NCBI RefSeq assembly: GCF_029870285.1
Contig: NZ_JACSYA010000022.1
Coordinates: 23,010 to 87,009, forward strand
From: Delftia sp. PS-11
Lineage (GTDB): Bacteria > Pseudomonadota > Gammaproteobacteria > Burkholderiales > Burkholderiaceae_C
Reading direction: 5' to 3'
DNA: 64,000 nt
Below the pieces are notes generated by a model, which had not been told where the DNA came from, ran no database searches, and worked only from the letters and a program-made list of their open reading frames with translations. The position numbers were made by a program, and so were the translations under genes. Below, piece by piece: positions 26,274 through 34,969 of the stretch (position 1 is the first letter of the stretch; every line of letters starts with the position of its first letter).

Positions 26274-27452
26274 TCAGCCGCAAACCTCCGGCGCAGCAGG
26301 AGATGGCGCCATGGGCGCCTGGCGCGGCGGCAGCAGGACCGTTTCGCCAATCGCCAGCGTACCGAAGGCCTGCTGCGCTATCCCGGCCTCGCAGCGTGCC
26401 CGCTGCAGGTCTTTGGGCGCCTGGTCCAGGGGCTCGTCTGTCAGGGGGAAGGTCCCCCAGTGGATGCCGATGCTGCGCTGGGCTCCCAGGTTGCGGTGTA
26501 TCTGCAGGGCCTGCGCCGGATCGACATGCTGGCGCTGCATGAACCACCGGGGCTCGTAGGCTCCGATCGGGATGAGCGCCAGATCGAACCCCGTGCCCGG
26601 CTCGGGCCAGCGCTCCTGGAAATGCCTCCGTGTATCGGCGAAATCCTGGCTGTAGCCAGTGTCGCCGGCAAAATACCAGTGCAGTGTCGGGCCGAACACC
26701 GACCATGCGCCCCACAGCGTCTCCTCGGCGTCATGCAGGCTGCGTGCCGACCAGTGCTGTGTGGGCGTGAAGTGAAATTCCGTGCCCTGCACGACGGTCT
26801 TGTCCCACCAGTCCAGCTCCTGCACGGACTCGATGCCCCAGCTTTGCAGGAGCGGCTTGACTCCGAGAGGGACCAGAAACACCGTGGTGCCACTGCGTTG
26901 GTCTGCCAGGGCCTTCAACTGCACCACGCTCGCCTTGTCCAGATGGTCAAAGTGGTTGTGGGACACGACCACCACATCGATCGGCGGCAGATCCGCCAGC
27001 GCGACGCCGGGCGGCTGGGCCCTGCGGGGGCCTGCAAACTGCACCGGCGAGGCCCGTTCGCTGAATATCGGGTCCGTCAGTATGTTCAAGCCACCGGCCT
27101 GCACCAGCACGGTGGCATGTCCAATCCAGGTCAGCATGGGCGCGTCGGGGCCGTGGCTTGCAGGGCTGCCGTGGCGTGGGTAGCCGGCCAGTGCCTGCAC
27201 ATCTGCAGCCACGGCAGGCGTTGGTGCTTGCGGCGGCAGCGGCAGTCCATTGAGCCAGGCGTTCCATTTCCATCGCACAAGATTCGGCAGGCTCTGGCGC
27301 ACGCTTTCCACATGGTTGTTGCGAAACCCCGTTGGCGTGTGGTGTGCCTTTTCCGGGTCGAAGTAGGGGTTGGACGCGGCGTGCGCCGCCGCCATACACC
27401 CGAGGGCTGCCAGGGCAAATGCTTTTCTGAACATGCTGAAGATCAAACCCAT
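26274..27452 (-). CDS. exported MBL-fold hydrolase, NAPE-PLD/UlaG-like
   Basis: 392 residues from the ATG at 27452; an ATG at 27434 is a close alternative. A signal peptide (FRKAFALAALGCMAAAHA) precedes a lactamase_B_2 domain. Key metal motifs are WIGHATVLVQAGGLNILTDP, VVSHNHFDHLD and YFAGDTGYSQDF, and IGIHWGTFPLTDEP contributes the last His. This architecture is that of NAPE-hydrolysing phospholipase D homologues, whose bacterial substrates are mostly unknown. Its start lies within the last ten bases of the methyltransferase gene, so it is translationally coupled to it. Confidence 0.92.
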   Translation of the reverse strand: MGLIFSMFRKAFALAALGCMAAAHAASNPYFDPEKAHHTPTGFRNNHVESVRQSLPNLVRWKWNAWLNGLPLPPQAPTPAVAADVQALAGYPRHGSPASHGPDAPMLTWIGHATVLVQAGGLNILTDPIFSERASPVQFAGPRRAQPPGVALADLPPIDVVVVSHNHFDHLDKASVVQLKALADQRSGTTVFLVPLGVKPLLQSWGIESVQELDWWDKTVVQGTEFHFTPTQHWSARSLHDAEETLWGAWSVFGPTLHWYFAGDTGYSQDFADTRRHFQERWPEPGTGFDLALIPIGAYEPRWFMQRQHVDPAQALQIHRNLGAQRSIGIHWGTFPLTDEPLDQAPKDLQRARCEAGIAQQAFGTLAIGETVLLPPRQAPMAPSPAAPEVCG

Positions 27453-28195
27453 GAAGATGCTGTGATTGTCCCGTTCTGCGGCGCCTGCTGCGCTGCATCG
27501 GGCCATGGCGTGCCTTGCGGGCGCTGACCATCGGCCATCAGCCGCACATGCGCGGCCTGGACCATTCCGCCCAGGAGCGGCCATGCCTGCACGCGCGCAT
27601 GGCCGATGCCGGCTTCGTCCACCCATTGCTGCAGCCGGGCGGCGGGGATTTTCCTGGCCAGGCGATGCCATGCCATGTAGGCGGCGGCCTCCCGGGGGGA
27701 GAGTGCCTGCGCTGCCGTCCAGCGCCGGGCCTGTGCGGTGCCGAATCCTTCCACTGGCACCAGGATCACCAGCACCCCCGCCGGGCGGCAGACGCGGGCC
27801 ATCTCGCGCAGCACCCTCACGGGGTCATCCACCACATTGAGCAGGGAGGCGGCATAGACGATGTCGAACCCGGACTCCCCGAAGGGCAGCGCCAGGGCAT
27901 CGGCCTCGGTGAAGCGCACGCCGGGATGGGCCTGCCGGGCGCGGCGCACCATGTCCGGCGACCGGTCGATGCCATGCACGCGGGCTCCCTGCGCCGCCAG
28001 GCCGCCGCAGAAGTCGCCTGTGGCGCAGCCGATTTCCAGGCAGGAGGTCGCGGCCAGATCAGCCGGGGCGAGGCGCAGGGCTTCCCACAGGGCGTGGCGG
28101 TACCAGTCCAGGCCATGCAAATGATGAAACAGCGCAGGCGGGTGCAGCAGCAGCCTTGCCATCTCCAGCCAGGCGGCCCAATCGGCAGGGCGCAT
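27443..28195 (-). CDS. class I SAM-dependent methyltransferase
   Basis: 250 residues from the ATG at 28195. Motif I is CLEIGCATGDFCGGLA, followed by VHGIDRSPDMV (acidic ribose-binding residue in motif II), DALALPFGESGFDIVYAASL (motif IV) and REMARVCRPAGVLVILV. This is the Methyltransf_11 type. Upstream in-frame codons lack methyltransferase character. The C-terminal part after residue 160 does not identify a substrate. It forms a two-gene unit with the exported hydrolase and is divergent from an HxlR regulator. Confidence 0.9.
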   Translation of the reverse strand: MRPADWAAWLEMARLLLHPPALFHHLHGLDWYRHALWEALRLAPADLAATSCLEIGCATGDFCGGLAAQGARVHGIDRSPDMVRRARQAHPGVRFTEADALALPFGESGFDIVYAASLLNVVDDPVRVLREMARVCRPAGVLVILVPVEGFGTAQARRWTAAQALSPREAAAYMAWHRLARKIPAARLQQWVDEAGIGHARVQAWPLLGGMVQAAHVRLMADGQRPQGTPWPDAAQQAPQNGTITASSWV

Positions 28196-28332
28196 CACAG
28201 GGCCTTCGGGGAAGTGCGCTCCCGGCCCGACGGCCAGAGGCGGCCGGTGGTGCCAGGACAGACAGCATGGGACACGGGTGAGGTCGAAACGGGATGCATG
28301 GCAAGCGGCAGGCAAAGTCGAGAGGAGCCCAT

Positions 28333-28368
28333 GGTATGGACTAGACTTCCCATAGTGAAGTAGTTACC
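28333..28368. promoter_or_regulatory. candidate HxlR operator (interrupted inverted repeat)
   Basis: GGTA...ACTA...CTTC on one side is mirrored by GAAG-TAGT-TACC on the other, giving an interrupted inverted repeat just upstream of the HxlR gene start at 28381 and in the promoter region of the divergent methyltransferase gene. HxlR proteins bind such repeats as dimers. The arms differ in spacing (TGG and G insertions), so this remains a candidate. Confidence 0.4.
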
Positions 28369-28380
28369 GAAAGGGAAGCC

Positions 28381-28800
28381 ATGGAAGAGCCCACCCGGCA
28401 AGCCGCCTGCGATGCGGGCTGTCCCGTGCAGCGGGCGGCACAGGTTCTGGATGGAAAGTGGACCATTCTGGTGCTGCGTGACCTGCTGGGCGGTACCCGG
28501 CGCTATTCGGAGCTGCAAAGAAGCCTGTCTGGCATCAGCCCCCGCCTGCTGGCAGCCAGGCTCAAGACGCTGGAGCAGCAAGGCCTGGTCAGGCGCACGG
28601 CGTTTGCCACCGTGCCGCCCACGACCGAGTACGCCCTGACCGCGCAGGGCCTGCAGATCATGCCGGTGGTGCAGGCGATGGCGGCCTATGGGCAGACGCT
28701 GCTGCAGGCGGACGCGCAGGCCGCATCCGCCCCCGCGCCTGCAACCCGGGCCGCAGCGGGCGTGACCCGGGTGCGTGCAGGCAAGGTGCTGTCGCGTTAG
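28381..28800 (+). CDS. HxlR-family transcriptional regulator
   Basis: 139 residues. The winged-helix core is clear: CPVQRAAQVLDGKWTILVLR, DLLGGTRRYSELQRSLSGIS, then RLLAARLKTLEQQGLVRRTA and TEYALTAQGLQIMPVVQAM. Two Cys in the N-terminal AACDAGCPV could act as a redox or electrophile sensor, as in HypR/QorR-type members (inference). A 30-residue Ala-rich tail is longer than in typical 100-120-residue members. It is divergent from the methyltransferase/hydrolase pair, its likely target. Confidence 0.93.
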   Translation: MEEPTRQAACDAGCPVQRAAQVLDGKWTILVLRDLLGGTRRYSELQRSLSGISPRLLAARLKTLEQQGLVRRTAFATVPPTTEYALTAQGLQIMPVVQAMAAYGQTLLQADAQAASAPAPATRAAAGVTRVRAGKVLSR

Positions 28801-28812
28801 CGCATCAGCGCA

Positions 28813-30162
28813 TCAGCGCATGGTCACGAATTCCTCGGCGGCCGTCGGGTGAATGGCCACGGTGTTGTCGAAGTCGCGCTTGGTGGCGCCCATCTTGAGG
28901 GCGACGGCAAAGCCCTGCAGCATCTCGTCCATGCCGAAGCCGATGCCATGGATGCCCACGATGCGTTCTTCGGCGCCCACGCACACCAGCTTCATGCGTG
29001 CGGGCTGGCGGTGGCGTGTGACGGCCGTGTACATGGCCGTGAAGGCTGACTGGTAGGCCCTGACCTGGCTGTCGCCAAAGCGCTCGCGCGCCTGGGGCTC
29101 AGTCAGGCCCACGGTGCCTATGGGCGGGTGGCTGAAGACCACGGTGGGCACATTCTCGTAGTCCAGGTGCTCATCGGCCTTGCCGTTGAACAGGCGCTCG
29201 GACAGGCGCCTGCCCGCAGCCACGGCCACGGGCGTGAGTTCCACGCGGCCTGTGATGTCGCCCACGGCGTGGATGCCGGGCACATTGGTGTCCTGGAATT
29301 TGTCCACGGCGATGTGGCCGCTGTCCGTCAGGGCCACGCCTGCCGCCTGCAGGTTCAGGCCCGAGGTGTCGGGCCTGCGGCCAATTGCCCAGACCACGCA
29401 GTCCACCGTATGGCTGCTGCCGTCCTGCAGCTGAAGCTGCAGACTGCCGTCGGGGTTGCGCACCACGGCCTTGGGCGTGGCCTGGCGGTGCAGGGTGGGG
29501 CCTTCGGCGGCCATGATTTCCATCAGGGTCTCGCTCAGCAGCGGATCGAAGCCTCGCAGCGCCGCATCCTGGCGCATGAACAGATGGGTGTCCGAGCCCA
29601 GGGCGTGCAGCACGCCGGCGATCTCCACAGCGATATAGCCTGCGCCGACCACTGCCGTGCGCCGTGGCAGGGCCTGCAGGGCGAAGAAGCCGTCCGAGTC
29701 GATGCCCAGGTCCGCGCCCGGAATGTCGGGCCATGCGGGGCGCGTGCCGGTGGCGATGAGGATGTGGTCCGCCGTCAGGCGCTGGCCGCCGGCCTCGACG
29801 GTACGGGCGTCCACAAAGCGGCCGAAGCCCTGGATGACATCGACCTTGTTGCGTGCCAGCCCGCTCTCGTAGGAGCCATGGATGCGCCCGATATAGGCGC
29901 TGCGGCTGTCCACCAGACGCTGCCAGTCCAGGCGCTGTACGGTGGCCTCCCAGCCGTAATCGGGGCCGTAGCGGTGCATGGCCTCGGCAATCTGGGCCGC
30001 ATGCCACATCACCTTCTTGGGCACGCAGCCCACGTTGACGCAGGTGCCGCCAATGGCGCCGGCCTCGATCAGGGCGCAGCTGCGCCCGTGCAGGGCCGCG
30101 CGGTTGGCCGAGGCGATGCCGCCGCTGCCGCCGCCGATGACGATGTAGTCGTAGTGCTTCAT
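28813..30162 (-). CDS. gor: glutathione-disulfide reductase
   Basis: 449 residues, essentially the length of E. coli Gor (450). FAD-binding [15 protein letters not shown] is followed by the redox disulfide [13 protein letters not shown] (Cys41, Cys46). The NADPH site [20 protein letters not shown], the FAD motif [20 protein letters not shown] and the C-terminal [19 protein letters not shown] (catalytic His-Glu dyad of the partner subunit) are all present. It reduces GSSG to GSH with NADPH in the cytoplasm. The gene appears monocistronic, is convergent with the HxlR gene with a 12-base gap, and ends beside a short run of repeated GCGCATCA units. Confidence 0.97.
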   Translation of the reverse strand: MKHYDYIVIGGGSGGIASANRAALHGRSCALIEAGAIGGTCVNVGCVPKKVMWHAAQIAEAMHRYGPDYGWEATVQRLDWQRLVDSRSAYIGRIHGSYESGLARNKVDVIQGFGRFVDARTVEAGGQRLTADHILIATGTRPAWPDIPGADLGIDSDGFFALQALPRRTAVVGAGYIAVEIAGVLHALGSDTHLFMRQDAALRGFDPLLSETLMEIMAAEGPTLHRQATPKAVVRNPDGSLQLQLQDGSSHTVDCVVWAIGRRPDTSGLNLQAAGVALTDSGHIAVDKFQDTNVPGIHAVGDITGRVELTPVAVAAGRRLSERLFNGKADEHLDYENVPTVVFSHPPIGTVGLTEPQARERFGDSQVRAYQSAFTAMYTAVTRHRQPARMKLVCVGAEERIVGIHGIGFGMDEMLQGFAVALKMGATKRDFDNTVAIHPTAAEEFVTMR

Positions 30163-30254
30163 GGAAGATCCCAGCTCCTTGTGGGCGGCTCACATGCCGC
30201 CAGCGCAGGATCTTGCCTTCTTGTGCGCACCAGGGCGCTGGCTGGGGGCAATCC

Positions 30255-31838
30255 TCAAGCGCGCTGCGGCTCCAGGGTCTTCGTATAGAGGGCCTTGCCG
30301 TCCAGGTCCTTGAGCACCACGGTCAGTGCCTGGCTGCGGTGGTCGATGTCGAGCTGGCCGAAGAACTGGAAGCCTTCGCTGGGCGCTGAGTTGTCATAGC
30401 CAGCGCTTTTTTGGAACACCACCTCGCCGCCAAAGGTCTTGTCCATGGCGTTGGGGCCGAAGCCGCCTGCGTTCAGCGGACCCGAGACAAATTCCCAGAA
30501 CGGGTCGAACTCCTGGAAGCTGGCGCGTTCGGGGCTGAAATGGTGGGCCGCCGTGTAGTGCACATCGGCGGTGAGCCAGACCACGTTCCTGATGCCGGCG
30601 TCCTTGATGCCCTTGAGCAGGCGGGCCATCTCCAGCTCGCGGCCTTTGGGCGCGCCGTGATCGCCGTTGGCCACGGCTTCCCATTGGGCACGGCCTTCGG
30701 CATCCTTGCCATCGGGCACGAAGAGGCTGATGGGCATGTCGCTGGCGATCAGCTTCCAGGTGGCGCGGCTGCGCTTGAGGCCGTCCAGCAGCCATTCGAT
30801 CTGGGGGCGGCCCAGCATGTCGGTATCCGGCCCTTCGCTGGCCTGCAGATTGTGGCTGTTGGGGCCCCGGTGACTGCGCATGTCGATGACGAAGATGTCC
30901 GCCAGCGGGCCCTGGGGCAGGTGCCGGTACAGGCGCTGGTGCGTGGCCGCGCCGAAGGGGCGCATGGGCGCGTATTCCATGAAGGCGCGCTGGCCGCGCG
31001 CAGCCAGCAACTGCACGTTTTTCTCGGTGTAGCGCGCGTCGTGGATCACGCTTTTGCTGTCCGAATAATTGTTGGTGACCTCGTGGTCGTCCCATTGCCA
31101 GATCTGGGCCACTTCGCTGCCCAGGGCGCGCACATTGGCATCCATGAGGTTGTAGCGGTGGCGGCCCCGGAATTCATCCAGCGTCTCGGCCACCTTGGCG
31201 ACCTCGGGCGTGACCAGGTTCTTCCACAGCGTGCCGTCGCGCAGCCTGACTTCGGCGGCGATGGGGCCGTCAGCATAGATGGTGTCGCCGCTGTGCAGAA
31301 AGACATCGGGGTTGGTGCGGCGCATGGCTTCGTAGATGCGCATGCCGCCAAAGGCTTCGTTGATGCCGAAGCCCTGGCCTGCGGTGTCGCCGCTCCAGAC
31401 CAGACGCAGTGGCCGCGTGGCGGGCATGCCCGCAGCCTGCGGCGTACGAAAGTGTCCCTGCATGGCCGGGGAGCGCACATTGGCGCTGGCCAGGTCTTCC
31501 AGCACCACGCGGTAGAAAATGTCCTGGCCTGCAGGCAGTCCCAGCAGGTCGATGCGGCCCGTGCCATCGGCGCTGCCGGTCAGCAGGTCGGGGCCACGCA
31601 CGCGCGTCGGGTCGGCGAAGCCGGAAGTGGTGGACCATTCCAGCCACATGCGCGCATCGCGGCTGGCGCGCGCCCAGACGATGGCGCGGTCGGCCAGCAC
31701 ATCGCCGCTTTGCAGGCCCGAGGGCAGCAGCGGGCGTGCGCTATCGCGCGTGATGGCTGCGGGCGCAGTCTGGGCCCGCAGAATGGAAGGCAGCAGACAG
31801 GCGCCTGTGGCGCTGATCAGAAGGTGGCGACGGTCCAT
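30255..31838 (-). CDS. PhoD-like alkaline phosphatase/phosphodiesterase, Tat-exported
   Basis: 527 residues from the ATG at 31838 (a TTG two codons upstream is less likely). The N-terminus MDRRHLLISATGACLLPSIL is a Tat signal. An Fn3-like N-terminal PhoD domain (LQSGDVLADRAIVWARASR) precedes the catalytic domain: WSGDTAGQGFG, FLHSGDTIYADGP, QIWQWDDHEVTNNY, VIDMRSHRGPNS and VWLTADVHYTAAHHF, which hold the metal-binding Asp, Asn and His. PhoD enzymes are Ca/Fe phosphomonoesterases or diesterases in the periplasm. No Pho-box search was possible. It is monocistronic and lies between gor and the tartrate dehydrogenase gene. Confidence 0.94.
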   Translation of the reverse strand: MDRRHLLISATGACLLPSILRAQTAPAAITRDSARPLLPSGLQSGDVLADRAIVWARASRDARMWLEWSTTSGFADPTRVRGPDLLTGSADGTGRIDLLGLPAGQDIFYRVVLEDLASANVRSPAMQGHFRTPQAAGMPATRPLRLVWSGDTAGQGFGINEAFGGMRIYEAMRRTNPDVFLHSGDTIYADGPIAAEVRLRDGTLWKNLVTPEVAKVAETLDEFRGRHRYNLMDANVRALGSEVAQIWQWDDHEVTNNYSDSKSVIHDARYTEKNVQLLAARGQRAFMEYAPMRPFGAATHQRLYRHLPQGPLADIFVIDMRSHRGPNSHNLQASEGPDTDMLGRPQIEWLLDGLKRSRATWKLIASDMPISLFVPDGKDAEGRAQWEAVANGDHGAPKGRELEMARLLKGIKDAGIRNVVWLTADVHYTAAHHFSPERASFQEFDPFWEFVSGPLNAGGFGPNAMDKTFGGEVVFQKSAGYDNSAPSEGFQFFGQLDIDHRSQALTVVLKDLDGKALYTKTLEPQRA

Positions 31839-31901
31839 GGGCAAGGCATAGGAGCAGGAAGATCCTGCCAGCCTATGCGCGCCACATGACCGCGCCGTGA
31901 C

Positions 31902-32990
31902 TCAGCCCCGCGCGATGGCGTCCGCGATGGCCTGGCCCACTTCGGTGGTGTTGGCCGTGCCGCCCAGGTCGGGTGTGCGCGGGCCGCTCTTGATGACTTC
32001 CTCGATGGCGGCGACGATGGCGTCATGCGCGGCGCGGCCTGCGCCCTGGCCCTGGGTCAGGAAGTCCAGCATCAGCGCTGCCGACCAGACCATGGCGATG
32101 GGGTTGGCGATGTTCTTGCCATAGATGTCGGGCGCCGAGCCGTGCACGGGCTCGAACAGGCTGGGGAAGGTGCGGTCGGGGTTGAGGTTGGCCGAGGGCG
32201 CCAGGCCGATGGTGCCCGTGGTGGCGGGGCCCAGGTCGCTGAGGATGTCGCCGAACAGGTTGGTGGCGGCCACCACGTCGAAGCGGCCCGGCTGCAGCAC
32301 GAAGCGCGCGGTCAGGATGTCGATGTGCTGCTTGTCCAGGGTGACCTCGGGGTAGCTCTTGGCCACGTCTTCGGCGCGCTGGTCCCACCAGGGCATGCTG
32401 ATGGCGATGCCGTTGCTCTTGGTGGCCAGGGTGACATGCTTGCGCTGGCGGCTTTGGGCCAGATCGAATGCGTACTTGAGCAGGCGCTCAGCGCCCTTGC
32501 GTGAGTAGACCGACTCCTGGATCACGATCTCGCGGTCCGTGCCTTCGTACATGATGCCGCCCAGCGAGGTGTATTCGCCTTCGGTGTTTTCGCGCACCAC
32601 GTAGTAGTCGATGTCGCCGGGCTTGCGGCCGGCCAGCGGGCAGGGCACGCCCTCGAACAGGCGCACGGGGCGCAGGTTGATGTACTGGTCGAACTCGCGG
32701 CGGAACTTGAGCAGCGAGCCCCACAGCGAGATGTGGTCAGGCACGGTGGCCGGCCAGCCCACGGCGCCGAAGAAGATGGCATCCATGCCCGACAGTTGGG
32801 CCTTCCAGTCGTCGGGCATCATCTTGCCGTGGGCCAGGTAGTAGTCGCAGTGCGCCCAGTCGAAGTGGTGGAATTCGAGTGGCAGCGCAAAGCGCCTGGC
32901 GGCTGCTTCCAGGGCGCGCAGGCCCTCGGGCATGACTTCCTTGCCAATGCCGTCGCCGGCGATGACGGCAATCTTGAATGCGTTTTGCAT
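31902..32990 (-). CDS. tartrate/D-malate dehydrogenase (isopropylmalate dehydrogenase family)
   Basis: 362 residues from the ATG at 32990. Signature stretches: IAVIAGDGIGKEVMPEGLRA, FFGAVGWPATVPDHISLWGS, LRPVRLFEGVPCPL, YVVRENTEGEYTSLGG (substrate loop), ATKSNGIAISM, NLFGDILSDL (metal Asp) and EPVHGSAPDIYGKNIANP. The GWPATVPDHISLWG segment is characteristic of TtuC/DmlA proteins rather than LeuB. They oxidise D-malate or L-/meso-tartrate with NAD. A LysR gene diverges 116 bases away, exactly as dmlA-dmlR or ttuC-ttuA are arranged. Confidence 0.94.
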   Translation of the reverse strand: MQNAFKIAVIAGDGIGKEVMPEGLRALEAAARRFALPLEFHHFDWAHCDYYLAHGKMMPDDWKAQLSGMDAIFFGAVGWPATVPDHISLWGSLLKFRREFDQYINLRPVRLFEGVPCPLAGRKPGDIDYYVVRENTEGEYTSLGGIMYEGTDREIVIQESVYSRKGAERLLKYAFDLAQSRQRKHVTLATKSNGIAISMPWWDQRAEDVAKSYPEVTLDKQHIDILTARFVLQPGRFDVVAATNLFGDILSDLGPATTGTIGLAPSANLNPDRTFPSLFEPVHGSAPDIYGKNIANPIAMVWSAALMLDFLTQGQGAGRAAHDAIVAAIEEVIKSGPRTPDLGGTANTTEVGQAIADAIARG

Positions 32991-33106
32991 GGTGTGTGTC
33001 CTTGGATCGGTGGGTGCAGTGAATGGCCGTGGCCGCATGGATGGCATTGTTGGCCCTTCTGACACCAAATACAATCGGCCGACTGTGGTTCCATTGTTTA
33101 CAGATC

Positions 33107-34024
33107 GTGAATAAACAGCCTGCGCCCGAGGATTTGCGCGTCTTCACCGTGGTGGCCCGCAAGTCGGGTTTTGCAGCAGCCGCCCAGGAACTGGGCGCCT
33201 CACCTGCCTATGTCAGCAAGCGCATCCGCCTGCTGGAAGATGAACTGGGCGTGAAGCTGCTGCACCGCACGACGCGGCGCGTGGCCGTGACCGAAGAGGG
33301 CGAGCGCGTCTTCCATTGGGCGCAGCGCATCCTGGATGACATGGATCAGCTCATGCAGGAGGTGGCTGTCACCCGCAGCGAGCCGCGCGGCCTGCTGCGC
33401 GTGAGCAGCAGCTTCGGCTTCGGGCGCCATGTGGTCGCGCCCGCGCTGTCGCGCCTGGTGGAGCGCCATCCGGGCCTGCAGGTGCGGCTGGATGTGTTCG
33501 ACCGGCTCGTGGACGTGGCGGGCGAGGGGTTTGATCTGGATGTGCGCGTGGGCGATGAGATCGCGCCGCACCTCATTGCGCGGCGGCTGGCCGACAACCA
33601 CCGCGTGCTGTGCGCGGCGCCGGCCTATCTGGCGCGCCGTGGCATGCCGCGCACGCCGGCCGAGCTGTCAGCGCACGACTGCCTGGCCATCAAGGAGCGT
33701 GACCAGGCCTTTGGCGTGTGGCGCCTGCGTTGCGGCGCCATGGAGCAGACCGTGAAGGTCACAGGGCCGCTGTCGGCCAACAACGGCGAGATGGTGGTGC
33801 AGTGGGCCGTGGACGGGCGCGGCATCGCGCTGCGCTCGCTGTGGGATGTGGGAGCGCACCTGCAGGCCGGGCGCCTGGTGCAGCTGCTGCCCGAGTGGCG
33901 CCAGGAGGCCAATGTCTGGGCGGTGTATCCGACGCGGCTGCAGCTGTCGGCCAAGGTGCGGGTGTGTGTGGAGTTCCTGCAGGAGCATTTCCAGCAGGAG
34001 CAGTGGGCAGCCGCACCCCGATAG
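33107..34024 (+). CDS. LysR-family regulator, TtuA/DmlR-like
   Basis: 305 residues from a GTG at 33107 (VNKQPAPEDLRVFTVVARKS). An in-frame extension to 33023 would add residues unlike a LysR N-terminus. The HTH contains GFAAAAQELGASPAYVSKRI. The inducer-binding domain has the CrgA/DmlR-type features RGLLRVSSSFGFGRHVVAPA and DVRVGDEIAPHLIARRLADN. It is divergent from the tartrate/malate dehydrogenase gene and probably activates it in the presence of the substrate (inference). Confidence 0.9.
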   Translation: MNKQPAPEDLRVFTVVARKSGFAAAAQELGASPAYVSKRIRLLEDELGVKLLHRTTRRVAVTEEGERVFHWAQRILDDMDQLMQEVAVTRSEPRGLLRVSSSFGFGRHVVAPALSRLVERHPGLQVRLDVFDRLVDVAGEGFDLDVRVGDEIAPHLIARRLADNHRVLCAAPAYLARRGMPRTPAELSAHDCLAIKERDQAFGVWRLRCGAMEQTVKVTGPLSANNGEMVVQWAVDGRGIALRSLWDVGAHLQAGRLVQLLPEWRQEANVWAVYPTRLQLSAKVRVCVEFLQEHFQQEQWAAAPR

Positions 34025-34045
34025 AGGGGCGGCTGCCTGCAAGGC

Positions 34046-34492
34046 TTAGCCTGCCAGAGCGGCCTTGACGGCGGCGGAGACCTGGCCCATGTCGGCCTTG
34101 CCGGCCAGCTGGGTCTTGGCAGCACCCATGACCTTGCCCATGTCGCCAGGGCCCGAGGCGCCCAGTCCGGCCACGATGGCCTTGACGGCGGCAGCCACTT
34201 CCTCGGCCGACATGCGCTCGGGCAGGTAGGTGGTCAGCACGGCCATTTCGGCCTTTTCCTTGTCGGCCAGGTCCTGGCGGCCTGCGCTTTCAAAAGCGGC
34301 AATGCTGTCCTTGCGCTGCTTGATCAGCTTGTCCACGATGGCGACGATGGCGGCATCGTCGAGTTCGATGCGCTCATCGACTTCCTTTTGCTTCATCGCG
34401 GCCTGCAGCAGGCGGATGGTGCCCAGGCGCTCGCTGTCCTTGGCGCGCATGGCGGTCTTCATGTCTTCGGTGATCTGGGCCTTGAGGCTCAT
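34046..34492 (-). CDS. GatB/YqeY domain protein
   Basis: 148 residues, matching stand-alone YqeY proteins. The family signature is present: MSLKAQITEDMKTAMRAKDS, RLGTIRLLQAAMKQKEVDER and the C-terminal GDMGKVMGAAKTQLAGKADM. YqeY resembles the tRNA-binding tail of GatB, but the function of the free protein is not known. It lies downstream of rpsU in the arrangement conserved in many proteobacteria, yet a strong terminator sits between the two genes. Confidence 0.95.
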   Translation of the reverse strand: MSLKAQITEDMKTAMRAKDSERLGTIRLLQAAMKQKEVDERIELDDAAIVAIVDKLIKQRKDSIAAFESAGRQDLADKEKAEMAVLTTYLPERMSAEEVAAAVKAIVAGLGASGPGDMGKVMGAAKTQLAGKADMGQVSAAVKAALAG

Positions 34493-34522
34493 GGCGTTTC
34501 TCCTGAGAGGGTGGCGAAAAAC

Positions 34523-34558
34523 AAAAAACCCGCGCCTGGCGTCCCGAGCGCGGGTTTT
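34523..34558 (-). terminator. intrinsic terminator after rpsU
   Basis: On the minus strand an 11-base perfect stem (AAAACCCGCGC against GCGCGGGTTTT) is followed by TTTTTTGTTTTT. It lies 34 bases after the rpsU stop and 31 bases before the YqeY start, so most rpsU transcripts should end here. Confidence 0.9.
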
Positions 34559-34591
34559 GCGGCTGACGAGAGCCGGCTGGTCAAGAGCTGA

Positions 34592-34804
34592 TTAGTACAG
34601 CTTCTTGGGCAGCTGCATGCTGCGAACGCGCTTGTAGTGGCGCTTGACGGCGGCAGCCTTCTTGCGCTTGCGTTCGGCAGTGGGCTTCTCGTAGAACTCG
34701 CGAGCGCGCAGGTCGGTCAGCAGGCCGAGCTTTTCGATGGTGCGCTTGAAGCGGCGCAGGGCAACTTCATAGGGCTCGTTTTCTTTAACGCGGATGGTGG
34801 TCAT
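34592..34804 (-). CDS. rpsU: 30S ribosomal protein S21
   Basis: 70 residues, with the full S21 signature: [60 protein letters not shown]. Lys/Arg content and length match the family. S21 binds near the anti-Shine-Dalgarno end of 16S rRNA on the 30S platform and is needed for initiation on structured messages. Unlike in E. coli it is not followed by dnaG and rpoD, but by a terminator and yqeY. Confidence 0.98.
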   Translation of the reverse strand: MTTIRVKENEPYEVALRRFKRTIEKLGLLTDLRAREFYEKPTAERKRKKAAAVKRHYKRVRSMQLPKKLY

Positions 34805-34969
34805 TAGCTAGATTTCCAGATATCTGTGCTGACAGCGGGTTCCCGGGAAGATCGGGCCTGGGAGCCATGAACAGCGGTTTGTGCCCGTCATGAGTTAACT
34901 AGTATTGGCCGACGGGGCAATTGCCAGCAAAGCCGGTCATTATACGCGAGTCAGATGCGGCGTGACAAA

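Noticed and set aside
28795..28820. Repeated GCGCATCA units between HxlR and gor genes.
   Set aside because: Only about two and a half copies of a 9-base unit, overlapping a stop codon; too short to call a repeat family.
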